A stretch of DNA of 18,927 nt from Candidatus Moraniibacteriota bacterium (GCA_018399935.1 JAGYNP010000075.1:1-18927); one strand, 5' to 3'. Counted from the stretch's first letter, positions 1 to 6,088 are shown. A program made the numbers and translations. Notes: generated from the letters alone by a model not told the origin.

Positions 1-12
1 TAGAATATTCAT
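1..12 (-). CDS. 5' end of an unidentified gene running off the left edge
   Basis: Only four codons (M-N-I-L) are inside the window, so the product cannot be named. The start is well supported. On the minus strand an ATG at 12-10 is preceded six bases upstream by a near-perfect Shine-Dalgarno, AAGGAGG, at 25-19. A promoter-like pair lies a further 40-70 bases upstream (68-96). The gene sits downstream of rpsT on the same strand but beyond its terminator, so it probably has its own transcript. It is the only start in the window with such a strong ribosome binding site. Confidence 0.7.
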
Positions 13-18
13 TATTAT

Positions 19-25
19 CCTCCTT
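19..25 (-). promoter_or_regulatory. Strong Shine-Dalgarno for the left-edge gene
   Basis: The minus strand reads AAGGAGG, then six bases, then ATG. This is full complementarity to the 16S 3' end at ideal spacing. It stands out because almost all other genes here lack a recognisable ribosome binding site. Confidence 0.8.
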
Positions 26-67
26 TATTTAAAATTCAATTTATTGTCGGTGTTTTTTTAAATTTTA

Positions 68-96
68 ATTTTAGTAATTTTTATTAAAATTATCAA
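68..96 (-). promoter_or_regulatory. Predicted sigma70-type promoter for the left-edge gene
   Basis: On the minus strand TTGATA (96-91) is followed by a 17-base spacer and TAAAAT (73-68). Both hexamers are close to consensus with ideal spacing. A start near 61 would give a leader of about 50 bases before the ATG at 12. AT-rich DNA yields chance matches, so this is a prediction. Confidence 0.45.
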
Positions 97-149
97 TAGA
101 ATTTAATTTAAATTGAACAAAAAAGTTAAGCTAGTTTATTTTTTTAATA

Positions 150-174
150 AAAAACACCTCCAAGAGGTGTTTTT
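150..174 (-). terminator. Intrinsic terminator of rpsT
   Basis: There is a perfect 11-bp inverted repeat (150-160 with 164-174) with a 3-base loop. Its CACCTC/GAGGTG core is flanked by A and T runs. On the minus strand the stem is followed by a T-rich tract. It begins 20 bases after the rpsT stop codon. The symmetrical A/T flanks could also let it act on plus-strand transcripts, but there is no plus-strand gene to its left. Confidence 0.9.
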
Positions 175-194
175 GTAATTTTAAAAAGTTCAGA

Positions 195-461
195 CTATTT
201 TTTTAAGGAAGTGATTTTTCTAACTAAGGTTGATTTTCTTCTGGCGGCGGTATTTTTCTTTAAAACGCCTCTTTTCATAGCTTTGTCGATAGCTTTTTGG
301 GCTTTTGGATAGATTTTCTCAGCTTTAGTTTTGTCTTTGGCATCAACAGCGTCGTTGACTTCACGAACAGCTTTTTTCATATCGTTTTTTCTTTTTCGAT
401 TGAATGCATTTTTTCTAGCTGTGACTTTTACATATTTTTTAGCAGCTTTTAAGATTGGCAT
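195..461 (-). CDS. rpsT: 30S ribosomal protein S20
   Basis: An 88-residue, highly basic, all-helical protein of the normal S20 length. S20 binds 16S rRNA early in 30S assembly. Family features are the Lys/Arg-rich N-terminal helix with an R-K-N-A-F-N-R-K-R-K stretch near residues 16-25, the following D-M-K-K-A-V-R segment, and a C-terminal helix carrying K-A-I-D-K-A-M-K-R-G-V-L-K-K-N-T-A-A-R-R-K near 56-76. The ATG at 461 is the only sensible start. It has a leader of about 30 bases from a strong predicted promoter and no clear Shine-Dalgarno. The gene is monocistronic, with its own promoter (499-527) and terminator (150-174). Confidence 0.96.
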   Translation of the reverse strand: MPILKAAKKYVKVTARKNAFNRKRKNDMKKAVREVNDAVDAKDKTKAEKIYPKAQKAIDKAMKRGVLKKNTAARRKSTLVRKITSLKK

Positions 462-498
462 AATAGTTTTCTTTATTTAACTTATTCTCAATGAGGGA

Positions 499-527
499 AT
501 TTTAGCATAGTCTGGAAAGTTTGTAAA
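499..527 (-). promoter_or_regulatory. Promoter of rpsT, extended -10 type
   Basis: The minus strand carries TTTACA (527-522), a 17-base spacer and TAAAAT (504-499). TG lies one base before the -10, giving the extended TGCTAAAAT form. Transcription would begin about 30 bases upstream of the rpsT ATG. This is the best-looking promoter in the window. Confidence 0.75.
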
Positions 528-550
528 GATAATGATACAATGCTGATAGT

Positions 551-606
551 AATTTTCAATTCACAATTCACAATTTACAATAAATTTTCAATTATTAAAT
601 TTTCAA
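551..606. repeat. Left arm of inverted AT-rich repeat element A
   Basis: Imperfect tandem words of the type CAATTTACAATT (here with C for T in the first two units) are followed by a segment matching AAATTTTCAATTATT. The same order recurs at 2749-2797. The complement of the outer words forms the right arm at 1005-1043, so the two arms flank the four-helix-bundle pseudogene as terminal inverted repeats. About 23 of 25 positions match between the outer words of the two arms by eye. Confidence 0.75.
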
Positions 607-620
607 ACTTGAAAAAATAA

Positions 621-970
621 TATGATCTTGAAAAAAGAACTACTAAATTTGAGGAGGAAATAATTTTGTTCTGTAGGTTGGTTAAACAGGATGCTATAAA
701 TAGACCAATAATTTCTCAATTAGTCTGATCAGGAACATCGGTTGGGGTTAATTATTGCGAAGCTAATAATGCATGTTCTAAAAAGGATTTTCAAAATAAA
801 ATTTTTATTTGTAAAAAGAGGTCTAAAAAACTAGGTATTGGCTTCAGATTCTTGTTAAAAGTAATTCAGAAGAAATAAAAGAGGCTAGGATTTTATGTAA
901 AGAATGTCAAGAATCATTGATGATTTTTCAAAAAATTATAAATTTCTGTAGAAATAACAAGGATAAATAA
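621..970 (+). pseudogene. Four-helix-bundle protein (23S rRNA IVS / Avd-like family), decayed
   Basis: Translating from 621 gives a recognisable four-helix-bundle family sequence: Y-D-L-E-K-R-T near the start, R-P-I-I-S-Q-L-V, then S-G-T-S-V-G-V-N-Y-C-E-A-N-N-A and K-K-D-F-Q-N-K-I-F-I-C-K-K. After a shift of frame it continues K-T-R-Y-W-L-Q-I-L-V-K, E-I-K-E-A-R-I-L and M-I-F-Q-K-I-I-N, stopping at 968-970. Lesions are visible: no start codon (a TAA precedes 621), TGA at 726-728 where the family has Arg, loss of one base in the A run at 813-817, and TAA at 824-826. The family is known from intervening sequences of 23S rRNA and as the Avd accessory factor of diversity-generating retroelements. 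Most free-standing members have no assigned function. No reverse transcriptase or rRNA is nearby. Confidence 0.88.
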
Positions 971-1004
971 AATTGAAATTACATAATTGGACATTTTCAA
1001 ATTG

Positions 1005-1043
1005 AATATTGAATGAAAATTGTAAATTGTAAATTGTAAATTA
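1005..1043. repeat. Right arm of inverted AT-rich repeat element A
   Basis: Three tandem ATTGTAAA-type words are preceded by GAATGAAA. The reverse complement matches the outer part of the left arm at 551-580. The arm runs to within 7 bases of the ruvA ATG, so the leader of ruvA is made of repeat DNA. The same end sequence, followed by CAAAA, precedes the Mur ligase start at 2880. Confidence 0.75.
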
Positions 1044-1050
1044 GACAAAA

Positions 1051-1623
1051 ATGATTGGAAAATTAAAAGGAGTAGTTGATTATTTTGGAATGGGGTATTT
1101 GGTGATTGATGTTAATGGAGTGGGATATAAGGTTTTTTGTAATGAAGCAACCATTGGAAAGGCTTCCAGTAAAAATGTTTTAGAGTTGTTTGTCTATACT
1201 CATGTTAAAGAAGATCAATTGTCGTTGATTGGTTTCGAGACTCAAGCAGAATTAGAGTTATTTGAATTATTGATTTCAGTTTCTGGGGTTGGCCCTAAGG
1301 CGGCTTTGAATATTTTAAATATTGCTTCAGCTGATGTGGTTAAAACTGCTATTGTCAACCAAGATTCGACTATCTTAACTCAAGTGTCGGGAATTGGCAA
1401 AAAAACGGCTGAAAGGTTGATTTTAGAGCTTCAAAACAAGATTAAGGATTTTTCTGTCAGTTCTTTGGAGAGTGCTCAGGGCAATCAAGATGTAGTGGAA
1501 GCTTTAGTGGCAATGGGGTATAATGTTAGTGAAGCCAGGGAAGCGGCTAATAGTGTTAAGGAGGTTGAGGATGTTTCAGAGAAGATTAAGTTAGCGCTTA
1601 GAAGTTTAGCCAAGAAAAATTAG
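1051..1623 (+). CDS. ruvA: Holliday junction branch migration protein RuvA
   Basis: A 190-residue protein of normal family length. RuvA tetramers bind four-way junctions and load the RuvB motor during recombination and fork repair. Domain order is typical: an N-terminal OB-fold (about 1-62, starting M-I-G-K-L-K-G), two helix-hairpin-helix motifs (S-G-V-G-P-K-A-A-L at 78-86 and S-G-I-G-K-K-T-A-E-R-L at 113-123), a flexible linker, then the small RuvB-contacting domain III (about 145-186, with V-E-A-L-V-A-M-G-Y). The ATG at 1051 begins exactly at the conserved N-terminus. No Shine-Dalgarno is visible and the upstream 40 bases are repeat arm. ruvB and ruvC are not in the window. Confidence 0.97.
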   Translation: MIGKLKGVVDYFGMGYLVIDVNGVGYKVFCNEATIGKASSKNVLELFVYTHVKEDQLSLIGFETQAELELFELLISVSGVGPKAALNILNIASADVVKTAIVNQDSTILTQVSGIGKKTAERLILELQNKIKDFSVSSLESAQGNQDVVEALVAMGYNVSEAREAANSVKEVEDVSEKIKLALRSLAKKN

Positions 1624-1650
1624 TATTAAGTATTAAGTTATAAGTATCAA
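1622..1650. repeat. Short degenerate tandem repeat after ruvA
   Basis: About three copies of an AGTATTA-type word (AGTATTA, AGTATTA, AGTTATA, AGTATC) begin inside the ruvA stop codon. This differs from the CAATTTACAATT family of the neighbouring elements. The rest of the gap to 1781 shows no convincing gene. Confidence 0.5.
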
Positions 1651-1739
1651 GGTAATCTACACTTAGCTGTATTTCGTGATATTGAGTATGAAACCTTTTC
1701 AGTTTTCTTTGAGAGGGGATTGTGTGATTAGAGTTTATT

Positions 1740-1767
1740 TTGAAATTTTTAGTTTAGTTTTTAAATA
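1740..1767 (+). promoter_or_regulatory. Weak candidate promoter for the FemAB gene
   Basis: TTGAAA (1740-1745), a 16-base spacer and TAAATA (1762-1767). A start near 1774 would leave a leader under 10 bases before the ATG at 1782, which fits the absence of a Shine-Dalgarno. The -10 is poor and the DNA is very AT-rich. Confidence 0.25.
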
Positions 1768-1781
1768 AAATTTTTTAAATA

Positions 1782-2735
1782 ATGAATAAAAGAGAAGATT
1801 TTTTAGGAAAAAATAGTTTGGATGGGGGATTTTTGCAATCTCAATATTGGTTTGATTTTCAAGAGAAAATTGGTAAGAAGGTTTTTTGGGTAAGAACTGA
1901 CAGTAATCAAGCTTTGATTGTTGAAAATAATTTACCTTTGGTGGGTGATTATTTTTTTATTCCCAGAGGGCCAGTTTTTGGTTCTAATAAAAAAGACAAT
2001 CAAAAATTGATTGAGGCGATCAAAGTCAAAGCGCAAGAGGAAAAAGTGGGCTGGATCAGATTTGAGCTCCAACGAAAAGAAGATCTGGAATTAATTCAAG
2101 ACAAACTGATTAAATCAAAGAAAAATCATCAACCGGCAGAGACTGTGATGTTGGATTTGAAACAAAGTCAGGAGGATATTTTGGCTGGAATGAAACAGAA
2201 AACCCGCTATAATGTCAGATTGGCTAAAAAAAAGGGGGTTCAGGTGAGAGTTTCAAAAAATGAGAAAGATCTGGATGTTTTTTGGAAATTAGTTCAAGAA
2301 ACGGCCAAGAGAGACGGGGTTTCTTTTCATGGCAAGAATTATTATCAGAAAATGGTTGAAGCGATTCCGAGTGAAAATCTGGAACTTTTGTTGGCTAGCG
2401 ACAAAAAAGGTGAGACAATTGGAGCGGTTTTGGTGAGTTTTTTTGGCGGGGTGGCAACTTATTTGCATGGAGCTTCTGCTAGTCAACATCGAAATTTGAT
2501 GGCTAACTATCTTTTGCAATGGGAAGCCATTAAAAGAGCCAAAGAGAAAAGAATGGAAAGTTATGATTTTTTTGGGATTGCCGTCGAAGAGAATCAAGAA
2601 AAGTGGGCTGGGATTACGAGATTCAAGAAAGGCTTTTGTGCAAAATGTGAGCCGGTTGTTTTTCCGGGGTGTTGGGATTTGGTTTTGAGGTCGGGAAAAT
2701 ACATTATTTATAGGTTTATTCAGATGGTAAAATAG
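1782..2735 (+). CDS. FemAB-family aminoacyl ligase (peptidoglycan bridge type)
   Basis: A 317-residue protein of the FemA/FemB/FemX family. These enzymes carry two GNAT-like domains and transfer an amino acid from aminoacyl-tRNA to a lipid-linked peptidoglycan stem peptide. Family marks are R-Y-N-V-R-L-A-K-K-K-G-V at 142-153, Y-L-H-G-A-S at 227-232, N-Y-L-L-Q-W-E-A-I-K-R-A at 242-253, Y-D-F-F-G-I-A at 261-267 and G-I-T-R-F-K-K-G-F at 277-285. Members usually continue with G-G after K-G-F. Here the sequence is C-A-K-C followed by a third Cys at 297, which is unusual. It is next to a MurE-like ligase, which supports a role in stem or bridge formation. The added residue cannot be predicted. No long tRNA-synthetase-like coiled-coil insertion is evident. 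The start is the first ATG, without a Shine-Dalgarno. Confidence 0.9.
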   Translation: MNKREDFLGKNSLDGGFLQSQYWFDFQEKIGKKVFWVRTDSNQALIVENNLPLVGDYFFIPRGPVFGSNKKDNQKLIEAIKVKAQEEKVGWIRFELQRKEDLELIQDKLIKSKKNHQPAETVMLDLKQSQEDILAGMKQKTRYNVRLAKKKGVQVRVSKNEKDLDVFWKLVQETAKRDGVSFHGKNYYQKMVEAIPSENLELLLASDKKGETIGAVLVSFFGGVATYLHGASASQHRNLMANYLLQWEAIKRAKEKRMESYDFFGIAVEENQEKWAGITRFKKGFCAKCEPVVFPGCWDLVLRSGKYIIYRFIQMVK

Positions 2736-2748
2736 CTTCAAAATTATC

Positions 2749-2870
2749 AATTTACAATTTACAATTTTCAATAAATTTTCAATTATTTAATTTTCAATGA
2801 AAATTTTTAATAATTGTAAATTCTGTCATTGTAAATTTATTGTAAATTGGTTTATTGTAAATTGTAAATT
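2749..2870. repeat. Gene-less inverted AT-rich repeat element B (palindrome)
   Basis: The left half (2749-2796) uses CAATTTACAATTTACAATTTTCAAT words. The right half (2798-2870) holds their complements, ATTGTAAATTGTAAAT. The dyad centre is at 2797, where ATTTTCA and TGAAAAT face each other across one base. The inner 20-25 bp of the arms are nearly complementary. The left half closely matches 571-606 of element A, and the right half resembles 1014-1038. The element fills the gap between FemAB and Mur ligase genes and ends about 8 bases before the Mur ligase ATG. Confidence 0.8.
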
Positions 2871-2879
2871 ATTCAAAAC

Positions 2880-4157
2880 ATGAGCATCAAACGTTTGTTT
2901 CAAAAAATTAAAAATGTTTATCATTTCAAGAAGGCTGTTTTGGCTAATCTTTTCTTCGCTTTTCCTTCTCGAAAATTGATAGTGATTGGAGTGACTGGGA
3001 CTAATGGTAAAACTACGACCGTTCAGATGATTGCTAAGGTTTTGGAAGCTACTAGGAAAAAAGTAGCGGTTTATTCGACTATCAATTTTAAAATTGGTGA
3101 AAAAGAAGAGGTTAATAAAACTAAGTTCACAACTCAGTCAGCTTGGGAGTTGCAAAAATTTATCAAAAAAGCCGTTCAAGAAAAATGCGATTATCTGGTT
3201 TTGGAAACTTCTTCTCATGCTTTGGATCAAAACAGGGTTTGGGGCGTTGATTATAATATGGCGGTGATAACTAATATTACCAGAGAACATCTTGATTATC
3301 ATTTTACAATGGAGGATTATAGAAAAACTAAGTTAAAGTTATTTAGAGTAACTTCTAGAGCTTGGAAGAGTCGGGTTAAAAAGATTGGGGTGATTAATGG
3401 AGATATGAAAAGTTGCAAGGAATTTATTTTGCCTAAAATGGGTGAGAATTATTTGTATGGAATAGATATTAAGAAAAAGGTTTACAAAAATCAACCGGTC
3501 TGGAAAGCAGAGAAGTTAAAATTTAAGAATTTCAAGAGTCAATTTGAGGTGGACGGAGTTACATTTAAGCTTAATTTACCAGGCAAATTTAATATTGAAA
3601 ATGCTCTGGCTTCAATTTGTGTGGGAGTCTCGCAGAAAATATCGATGAATAAAATCAAAAAACAATTGGAGCAAATCAAGAATATTCCTGGAAGAATGGA
3701 GTTTGTTGAAAATAATAAAGGGCTGAATGTTATTATTGACTATGCTTTGACGCCTGATTCGATGGAAAAGTTGGGAGAAATGATGAAAGAAGTGAAGAAA
3801 CGAAACAAGTCCAAATTGATTTGGATTTTTGGAAGTTGTGGGGATCGAGATCGAGGAAAGCGACCGATTATGGGAGGGATTGTGGAAAAATATGCTGATT
3901 TGATAATTACTACTAATGAAGATCCTTATACTGAAGATCCTGTTCAAATTATTGAGGAAATTGAAAAAGGAATAAAAAATAAAAAAAAGTTGAAGCGAAT
4001 TGAGAATAGAAAAAAAGCTTTCAAAGAGGCTTTTAGTTTAGCTCATAAGGGAGATATTATTTTAGTAACCGGTAAAGGAGCGGAAGAGAATATGATGGTA
4101 GGAAAGGATAAAATCAAATGGAATGATCGAAGAGTGATTGAGATGATTTTAAAATAA
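2880..4157 (+). CDS. Mur ligase, MurE-like, lacking the N-terminal UDP-binding domain
   Basis: A 425-residue ATP-dependent amide ligase that would extend the UDP-MurNAc peptide. The central domain has the ATP loop G-T-N-G-K-T-T-T (40-47), the S-H-A-L-D-Q segment (112-117), T-N-I-T-R-E-H-L-D-Y-H (131-141) and K151, which matches the carbamylated lysine. The C-terminal domain has P-G-R-M-E (270-274), D-Y-A-L-T-P-D (287-293), G-S-C-G-D-R-D-R-G-K-R (318-328) and G-K-G-A-E-E (398-403). MurE is normally about 490 residues; here the loop is at residue 40, so domain I is missing. The usual His in D-Y-A-H-T-P-D is Leu290. The D-N-P-R box that recognises diaminopimelate is E-D-P-Y (347-350), so the third stem residue may not be diaminopimelate. 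The first ATG follows repeat element B with no Shine-Dalgarno. Confidence 0.88.
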   Translation: MSIKRLFQKIKNVYHFKKAVLANLFFAFPSRKLIVIGVTGTNGKTTTVQMIAKVLEATRKKVAVYSTINFKIGEKEEVNKTKFTTQSAWELQKFIKKAVQEKCDYLVLETSSHALDQNRVWGVDYNMAVITNITREHLDYHFTMEDYRKTKLKLFRVTSRAWKSRVKKIGVINGDMKSCKEFILPKMGENYLYGIDIKKKVYKNQPVWKAEKLKFKNFKSQFEVDGVTFKLNLPGKFNIENALASICVGVSQKISMNKIKKQLEQIKNIPGRMEFVENNKGLNVIIDYALTPDSMEKLGEMMKEVKKRNKSKLIWIFGSCGDRDRGKRPIMGGIVEKYADLIITTNEDPYTEDPVQIIEEIEKGIKNKKKLKRIENRKKAFKEAFSLAHKGDIILVTGKGAEENMMVGKDKIKWNDRRVIEMILK

Positions 4158-4180
4158 TAAAATACTTAAAAAATAGAAAG

Positions 4181-4222
4181 CCACCAAAACCGGCGGTCTT
4201 TTGGTGGGTTTAGAGACTAAAC
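4181..4222. terminator. Double hairpin between convergent genes
   Basis: A perfect 9-bp stem, CCACCAAAA (4181-4189) with TTTTGGTGG (4199-4207), is followed directly by a second small palindrome, GTTTAG-AGA-CTAAAC (4208-4222). It lies 23 bases after the Mur ligase stop. There is no good T-tract on the plus strand. On the minus strand CTTTCTATTTTTT follows the first stem, so the signal could also serve the minus-strand gene ending at 4437. A transcription end for both sides is likely but not certain. Confidence 0.55.
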
Positions 4223-4436
4223 TGAAAAAACAGAAAAACAAAGCTAGAAGTATTACTCCAATGTAAATCGAAAACTAGAACTTGGAAAATAGTTTTTGGC
4301 AGAATTGAGTTTATGGAGGGGTAAAATTCTGAAATTTAAACGACAGATAGTCCTTGACATTTCAATAGGCTTTAATGTAAATAAGCTTAGAAATCTCTTG
4401 ATGTCTTGATAAGTTCGGAGTGACAGCCCGGAAGAT
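4223..4436. other. Intergenic stretch without a recognisable gene
   Basis: No open frame with protein-like composition was seen on either strand. It holds a plus-strand promoter-like match (TTGACA at 4354-4359, 18 bases, TAAATA at 4378-4383). If used, that would transcribe antisense into the DUF212 gene. Given the AT content this is weak evidence. Confidence 0.4.
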
Positions 4437-4892
4437 CTAGAAGTTGAATGAGTTGATTATTGAAATGATGTAAATGAAAATTCCAGATAAAATGGCTCCG
4501 TAGATTACGCCGACAATCACTTCGGAAGATCGGTGGCCAACCCTCTCTTTCAGACGAGGGAATTTTTTTGGGTCAATTTCTAGTTTTTCGACCAGGTTGT
4601 TCAAGTATCGGCCTTGGTCTCCTAAGTACATTCTTAATCTTAAGGCATCATCAAAAATAATAATACTCAAAGAAAAAGCCACCAAAAAAGCTCCGCTATC
4701 TATTCCATAGTAGTAGCCGGTGGTAATTATTAAAGCGGTAACAAAAGCACTGTGAGTGGAAGGCATGTGGCCGTGGGTAAAAAAATAATTCCAGTCAAGA
4801 CCGTGTTTGAAGGAGTAAATTGAGAATTTTGTTATTTGGGTTATTCCTCCAACTAGGATTGGGATTAAAATGTATAAGTAGTCGGTTTCCAT
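4437..4892 (-). CDS. Divergent PAP2 (DUF212) membrane protein
   Basis: A 151-residue integral membrane protein of the divergent PAP2 family, related to acid phosphatase/vanadium haloperoxidase enzymes. Visible family motifs are G-H-M-P-S-T-H-S-A (41-49), D-D-A-L-R-L-R-M-Y-L-G-D-Q (81-93) and L-K-E-R-V-G-H-R-S-S-E-V-I-V-G (114-128). These correspond to the three phosphatase signature blocks, with His47 and His120 as likely active-site histidines. Hydrophobic segments lie near 5-24, 48-64, 66-81 and 124-148. By analogy it may dephosphorylate a lipid phosphate such as undecaprenyl pyrophosphate, which would suit the polysaccharide genes upstream. For this subfamily the substrate is not established. 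The start ATG has no Shine-Dalgarno. It is separated by 146 bases from the AI-2E-family gene. Confidence 0.9.
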   Translation of the reverse strand: METDYLYILIPILVGGITQITKFSIYSFKHGLDWNYFFTHGHMPSTHSAFVTALIITTGYYYGIDSGAFLVAFSLSIIIFDDALRLRMYLGDQGRYLNNLVEKLEIDPKKFPRLKERVGHRSSEVIVGVIYGAILSGIFIYIISIINSFNF

Positions 4893-5001
4893 TTTTTTAA
4901 AGTATTTATATGTATGATTATTTAAAGTTGTTTCTAAAGTTTAAAAAACTTTTTTAATTTTATTTGGTTTGAAATTCTTTAATGCTAAAAATAGGAAAAA
5001 T

Positions 5002-5030
5002 TAAAAAAAATTAATAAAGTTTGTTTTATT
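5002..5030 (-). terminator. Weak candidate terminator of the AI-2E-family gene
   Basis: An A/T-only 6-bp stem (AATAAA 5013-5018, TTTATT 5025-5030) is followed on the minus strand by an eight-T run. It is placed 9 bases after the stop codon. The stem has no G-C pair, so its strength is doubtful. Confidence 0.3.
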
Positions 5031-5038
5031 GCTTTTAA

Positions 5039-6064
5039 CTAAGCAATATGACCAGTTTGATAAATTTCTAACAAGGTTATAAGTAAAGTTATTATTACCG
5101 GTCCAATCACAAAACCGAGTGGTCCGAAAACTGCTATTCCACCTAAAGTTGATAGAAAAACTAAGAGAGGATGAAGACTAGTTTCACCTTCAATTAATTT
5201 TGGTCTTAAAAAATTATCAATACTACTAATAACAATTCCTCCGACAATCATAATCAACAAAGCTTGCCATATATTTCCTATAAATAATAAAACCAAACCA
5301 GCTGGTAGCCAAACCAAGAATACTCCCAGTAAAGGAATAATTGAGACAATGGCAGTTAGCAAACCCCAAATAGTAGGGGCTTTAATACCTGCTATCCAAA
5401 AAACAATTCCCATTAAAAGTCCTTGAATTAAAGCGATCACTAAAGTTCCTTTAATAGTAGCAACAGTCATAGTATTAAATTTTCCAAAAATTTGTTTTTC
5501 TTGGGAGGATGGAAGAGGGCTTAAATCCATTATTTTTTTGATAATTATATCGCCGTCTTTAAAGAAGTAGTAAAGAGCAAAAAAGCAAACGACTAGAATG
5601 AAAATGAAATTACTGGTGCTGGTGTAGATGGTTCTAATGGCGGAAAACAGATAGTTTCCTGCCGTTTGGGCACTTTTAGTTATTTGCTCAATTCCTTCTT
5701 TTGTGTCAAATAATCCGCCGAAATTAAGAGACTGAATTATTGGTAAATTCTGAATCGAGTTTAGATTGAAGCTAATATTTTTTTCTTGGGCTTGTTTGAT
5801 TAATTCGTCGGCTTCATTGATGGTTAGAACTGTGATTATTGCAAAAGGTATTATCAAAATAAGCATTACCCAGAAACACATTATTAGGGAGCTTAGGGTC
5901 TTTTTACCATTTAATTTTTTGGCTAGTTTTTTATTGGTTTTGTTAAACATAGTGGTTAAAATGAAAGCCAAGAAGATTGAAATAAAAAAAGGTTTCATTA
6001 TAAAAAAGGTTCCAATAAAAGCTAAGATTATTAAAAATAGTAGGAAATTGTGATTTTTTTGCAT
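5039..6064 (-). CDS. AI-2E family transporter (PerM-like permease)
   Basis: A 341-residue polytopic membrane protein of the usual family length. It has a pair of hydrophobic segments at the N-terminus (about 7-42), one near 60-80, a soluble region around 90-135, then several closely spaced helices to the C-terminus. Typical motifs are I-P-L-L-G in the mid region, L-R-P-K-L-I-E-G near 285 and the terminal L-G-G-I-A-V-F-G-P-L-G-F-V-I-G-P block. Members have been linked to autoinducer-2 export, Na+/H+ antiport and other substrates, so the family name does not fix the cargo. No quorum-sensing gene is present here. It probably has its own promoter (6089-6118) and a short leader without a Shine-Dalgarno. 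Confidence 0.93.
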   Translation of the reverse strand: MQKNHNFLLFLIILAFIGTFFIMKPFFISIFLAFILTTMFNKTNKKLAKKLNGKKTLSSLIMCFWVMLILIIPFAIITVLTINEADELIKQAQEKNISFNLNSIQNLPIIQSLNFGGLFDTKEGIEQITKSAQTAGNYLFSAIRTIYTSTSNFIFILVVCFFALYYFFKDGDIIIKKIMDLSPLPSSQEKQIFGKFNTMTVATIKGTLVIALIQGLLMGIVFWIAGIKAPTIWGLLTAIVSIIPLLGVFLVWLPAGLVLLFIGNIWQALLIMIVGGIVISSIDNFLRPKLIEGETSLHPLLVFLSTLGGIAVFGPLGFVIGPVIITLLITLLEIYQTGHIA

Positions 6065-6088
6065 AAGTTTATTTTAAGGCTTAATTTT

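Noticed and set aside
726..728. TGA as a recoded Gly or Trp codon
   Set aside because: The family has Arg at this site, a frameshift and TAA follow, and no intact gene here uses internal TGA.
621..970. Diversity-generating retroelement, because the four-helix-bundle family includes Avd
   Set aside because: No reverse transcriptase, template repeat or variable repeat is visible, and the gene is broken.
551..1043. CRISPR array from the repeated AT words
   Set aside because: Units are adjacent, degenerate and only about 10-12 bases, with no unique spacers of even length and no cas genes.
2289..2771. Minus-strand open frame of 160 codons opposite the FemAB gene
   Set aside because: It is the complement of a clear FemAB-family gene and overlaps repeat element B. 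No family motif is seen and the composition is that of a shadow frame.
3612..3947. Minus-strand frame opposite the Mur ligase gene
   Set aside because: It lies entirely within a conserved Mur ligase coding region and has no recognisable features.
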